64,000 bases of DNA, from positions 1 to 64,000 of the forward strand of contig BQMY01000081.1 of the NCBI GenBank assembly GCA_022181065.1, read 5' to 3'. This document shows, piece by piece, positions 62,788-64,000 of this stretch. The position numbers and the translations under genes were made by a program. Within the stretch, counting starts at the first letter, position 1. Each line of letters starts with the position of its first letter. This stretch comes from Melioribacteraceae bacterium. GTDB taxonomy: Bacteria; Bacteroidota; Ignavibacteria; Ignavibacteriales; Melioribacteraceae. The notes beneath the pieces were generated by a model. The model was given only the letters and a program-made list of their open reading frames with translations. It ran no database searches and was not told the DNA's origin.

Positions 62788-63777
62788 ATGGAATTATTCT
62801 TGAGTCTTTTGCCCGTAGTTTTGATGTTGGTGTTTTTCGTGTTTCTCGATACCTTCAAACTGATCAAACCATTATTTTTGCTGCTTAGTGTGCATTGGGG
62901 ACTTGTAGCAAACTCGGCATCTTTTTATTCGAATACATATATTTTCCATTTGGTCGGAGTAGATTTGGCGTTTTATGCCGGATTTATCGCTCCTGTTGTG
63001 GAAGAAATAATAAAATTTTCCTACCTGATCCTGTTGATTAAACTTGGCAAAACAAACTTTGTAATAGATTCCGCTATACACGGGTTCGCTATTGGAACCG
63101 GTTTTGCGCTAATGGAGAATATATTCTATTATTTTAACAATTCCGGAGCAGATATTGTTCTCTGGGTTATCCGCGGGTTTGGAACTTCAATAATGCATGG
63201 TGGTGCAACGGCAATAGCAGGGTTACTTCTCATTCTTTTCTATACAGGTGAAAAAAGAAATTACGTTATGTTGTTTACCGGTCTGCTCGTACCGATCATT
63301 ATTCACGCGTTTTATAATGGATTCTACCTCGATCCCATCTCAAATACAGCTGTGATGATAGTCGCTGTTCCGCTACTATTATACTTTGCGTTTACATTCA
63401 GTGAGAACCTGCTGCGTGATGATATGGATATGGAACTCGATACTGAATCGATATTGCTAAGCGCGTTGAACAAGGGCAATTTCAGATCAACAAAAGCGGG
63501 GCAGTATCTTCTTACCGTTAAGGATCAATTCAGTCCGGAAGTAGTTTTTGATATAATCTGTTTCATAAAACTATATCTTGAACTTTCAATCAAAGCCAAG
63601 GGTGTATTATTGCTTCAGGAAAGTGGTATTCCCGTGGAGAAAGACCCGGAGACTGATGGTAAGATTGAAGAAATGGAATTCCTGCAGAAAAGTATTGGTC
63701 AGGCGGGTATGTTAACTATTTCCCCTATTGTAAAATTGAGCAGAAAAGATATCTGGAAACTGAAAGTGCTTGAATGA
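62788..63777 (+). CDS. PrsW-type intramembrane protease
   Basis: 329 residues from the ATG at 62788 (a TTG at 62779 would add three). About eight membrane helices. The PrsW catalytic features are PVVEEIIKFSYL (E-E-x-x-K), HGFAIGTGFALMENIFYY and TSIMHGGATAIAGL, with a later His in IIIHAFYNGFYL. PrsW proteases cleave membrane anti-sigma factors. A C-terminal soluble tail of about 110 residues follows. The gene meets the next one with no gap. Confidence 0.85.
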   Translation: MELFLSLLPVVLMLVFFVFLDTFKLIKPLFLLLSVHWGLVANSASFYSNTYIFHLVGVDLAFYAGFIAPVVEEIIKFSYLILLIKLGKTNFVIDSAIHGFAIGTGFALMENIFYYFNNSGADIVLWVIRGFGTSIMHGGATAIAGLLLILFYTGEKRNYVMLFTGLLVPIIIHAFYNGFYLDPISNTAVMIVAVPLLLYFAFTFSENLLRDDMDMELDTESILLSALNKGNFRSTKAGQYLLTVKDQFSPEVVFDIICFIKLYLELSIKAKGVLLLQESGIPVEKDPETDGKIEEMEFLQKSIGQAGMLTISPIVKLSRKDIWKLKVLE

Positions 63778-64000
63778 TCAGCGCGCAAGAATCATTTTAT
63801 TCATCTTGAACAAACCACCGGCATCAAACCTGTAGTAGTAAACACCATTTGCAAGGTCTTTGGGAATCCATGTGATTTCGTATTCGCCCGCTTCCATTCT
63901 GTTTTCTACCAATATTTCAATCTCTTCCATAAATAAATTTAGTACAGTCAGTTTAATTTTCATCCGATATGGTATCTCAAATCGGATTTTTGTGGAATGG
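63778..64000 (-). CDS. C-terminal part of a T9SS cargo protein, cut by the window edge
   Basis: Only the last 74 codons are inside the window. Reading back from 63778 gives STKIRFEIPYRMKIKLTVLN and GEYEITWIPKDLANGVYYYR, the end of a T9SS type A sorting domain, so an ATG at 63963 is not the real start. The main part lies beyond 64000. It converges with the PrsW gene. Confidence 0.8.
   Translation of the reverse strand, partial: HSTKIRFEIPYRMKIKLTVLNLFMEEIEILVENRMEAGEYEITWIPKDLANGVYYYRFDAGGLFKMNKMILAR

Overview
The window looks like a chromosomal segment from the Ignavibacteria/Chlorobi side of the Bacteroidota (FCB) lineage. This placement is an inference. It rests on several secreted proteins ending in type IX secretion (T9SS) C-terminal domains with YPNPFNPST-type motifs, PorV/PorQ-like outer-membrane proteins, a dnaK-less hrcA-grpE-dnaJ operon, and moderately AT-rich DNA. 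Unlike many Bacteroidota, a good share of the genes carry clear GGAGG-type ribosome binding sites. I see no tRNA, rRNA, CRISPR array, insertion sequence or prophage. Coding density is high, with short operons on both strands.

Layout. 1-5752: CIRCE-controlled heat-shock genes hrcA-grpE-dnaJ, then a comEA-like DNA-uptake gene, a pseudopilin-like protein, a PilM-like protein and rsmD. 5775-11334: three exported proteins (VCBS repeats + T9SS tail, LVIVD propeller + T9SS tail, cytochrome/propeller lipoprotein). 11401-16382: coaD, then the phosphate uptake operon pstSCAB-phoU. 16391-23063, minus strand: a glutamate dehydrogenase, a small zinc-ribbon protein, a 1000-residue PPDK-like protein with receiver domains, a second glutamate dehydrogenase, and a stand-alone receiver. 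23254-29708: a cassette of DUF1207-like outer-membrane protein, flippase-like membrane protein, GT2, polysaccharide deacetylase, GT2, a second DUF1207-like protein and an M50 protease. 29905-34852: lipoproteins, an Asp-box propeller and two PorV/PorQ-like proteins. 35378-40007: a surface-glycan cluster (GT39-like, GNAT/FemAB-like, GT4, GT9), followed by the SRP RNA and sixA. 40741-50447: two NhaC-type antiporters, a PD40 propeller, an N-acetylmuramoyl amidase with T9SS tail, an ABM-domain protein and an M14 peptidase. 50764-53024: ergothioneine genes egtB-egtD. 53092-62254: a REC-PP2C phosphatase, a Cache-HAMP histidine kinase, a giant secreted protein with 15 PKD repeats and an MBL-fold hydrolase. 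62263-64000: an adhesin-E-like protein, a PrsW-like protease, and the tail of another T9SS cargo that runs off the window.

How the parts work together. Much of the window builds, decorates or monitors the cell surface: T9SS cargo, glycan assembly, outer-membrane proteins and a two-component/PP2C signalling block next to a large adhesin-like protein. Phosphate uptake, nitrogen/carbon node enzymes (two glutamate dehydrogenases and a PEP/pyruvate-type enzyme) and stress genes (chaperones, ergothioneine) make up the rest.

Least ordinary features: two genes whose N-termini only make sense if translation starts at a non-standard ATT codon (comEA-like at 3225, M50 at 28755); a dispersed palindromic repeat family with changed but still self-complementary cores (about 21035-21161 and 35020-35073); the DUF1207/GT2 glycan cassette; an NhaC antiporter with an exported N-terminal domain; and the receiver-PPDK hybrid.
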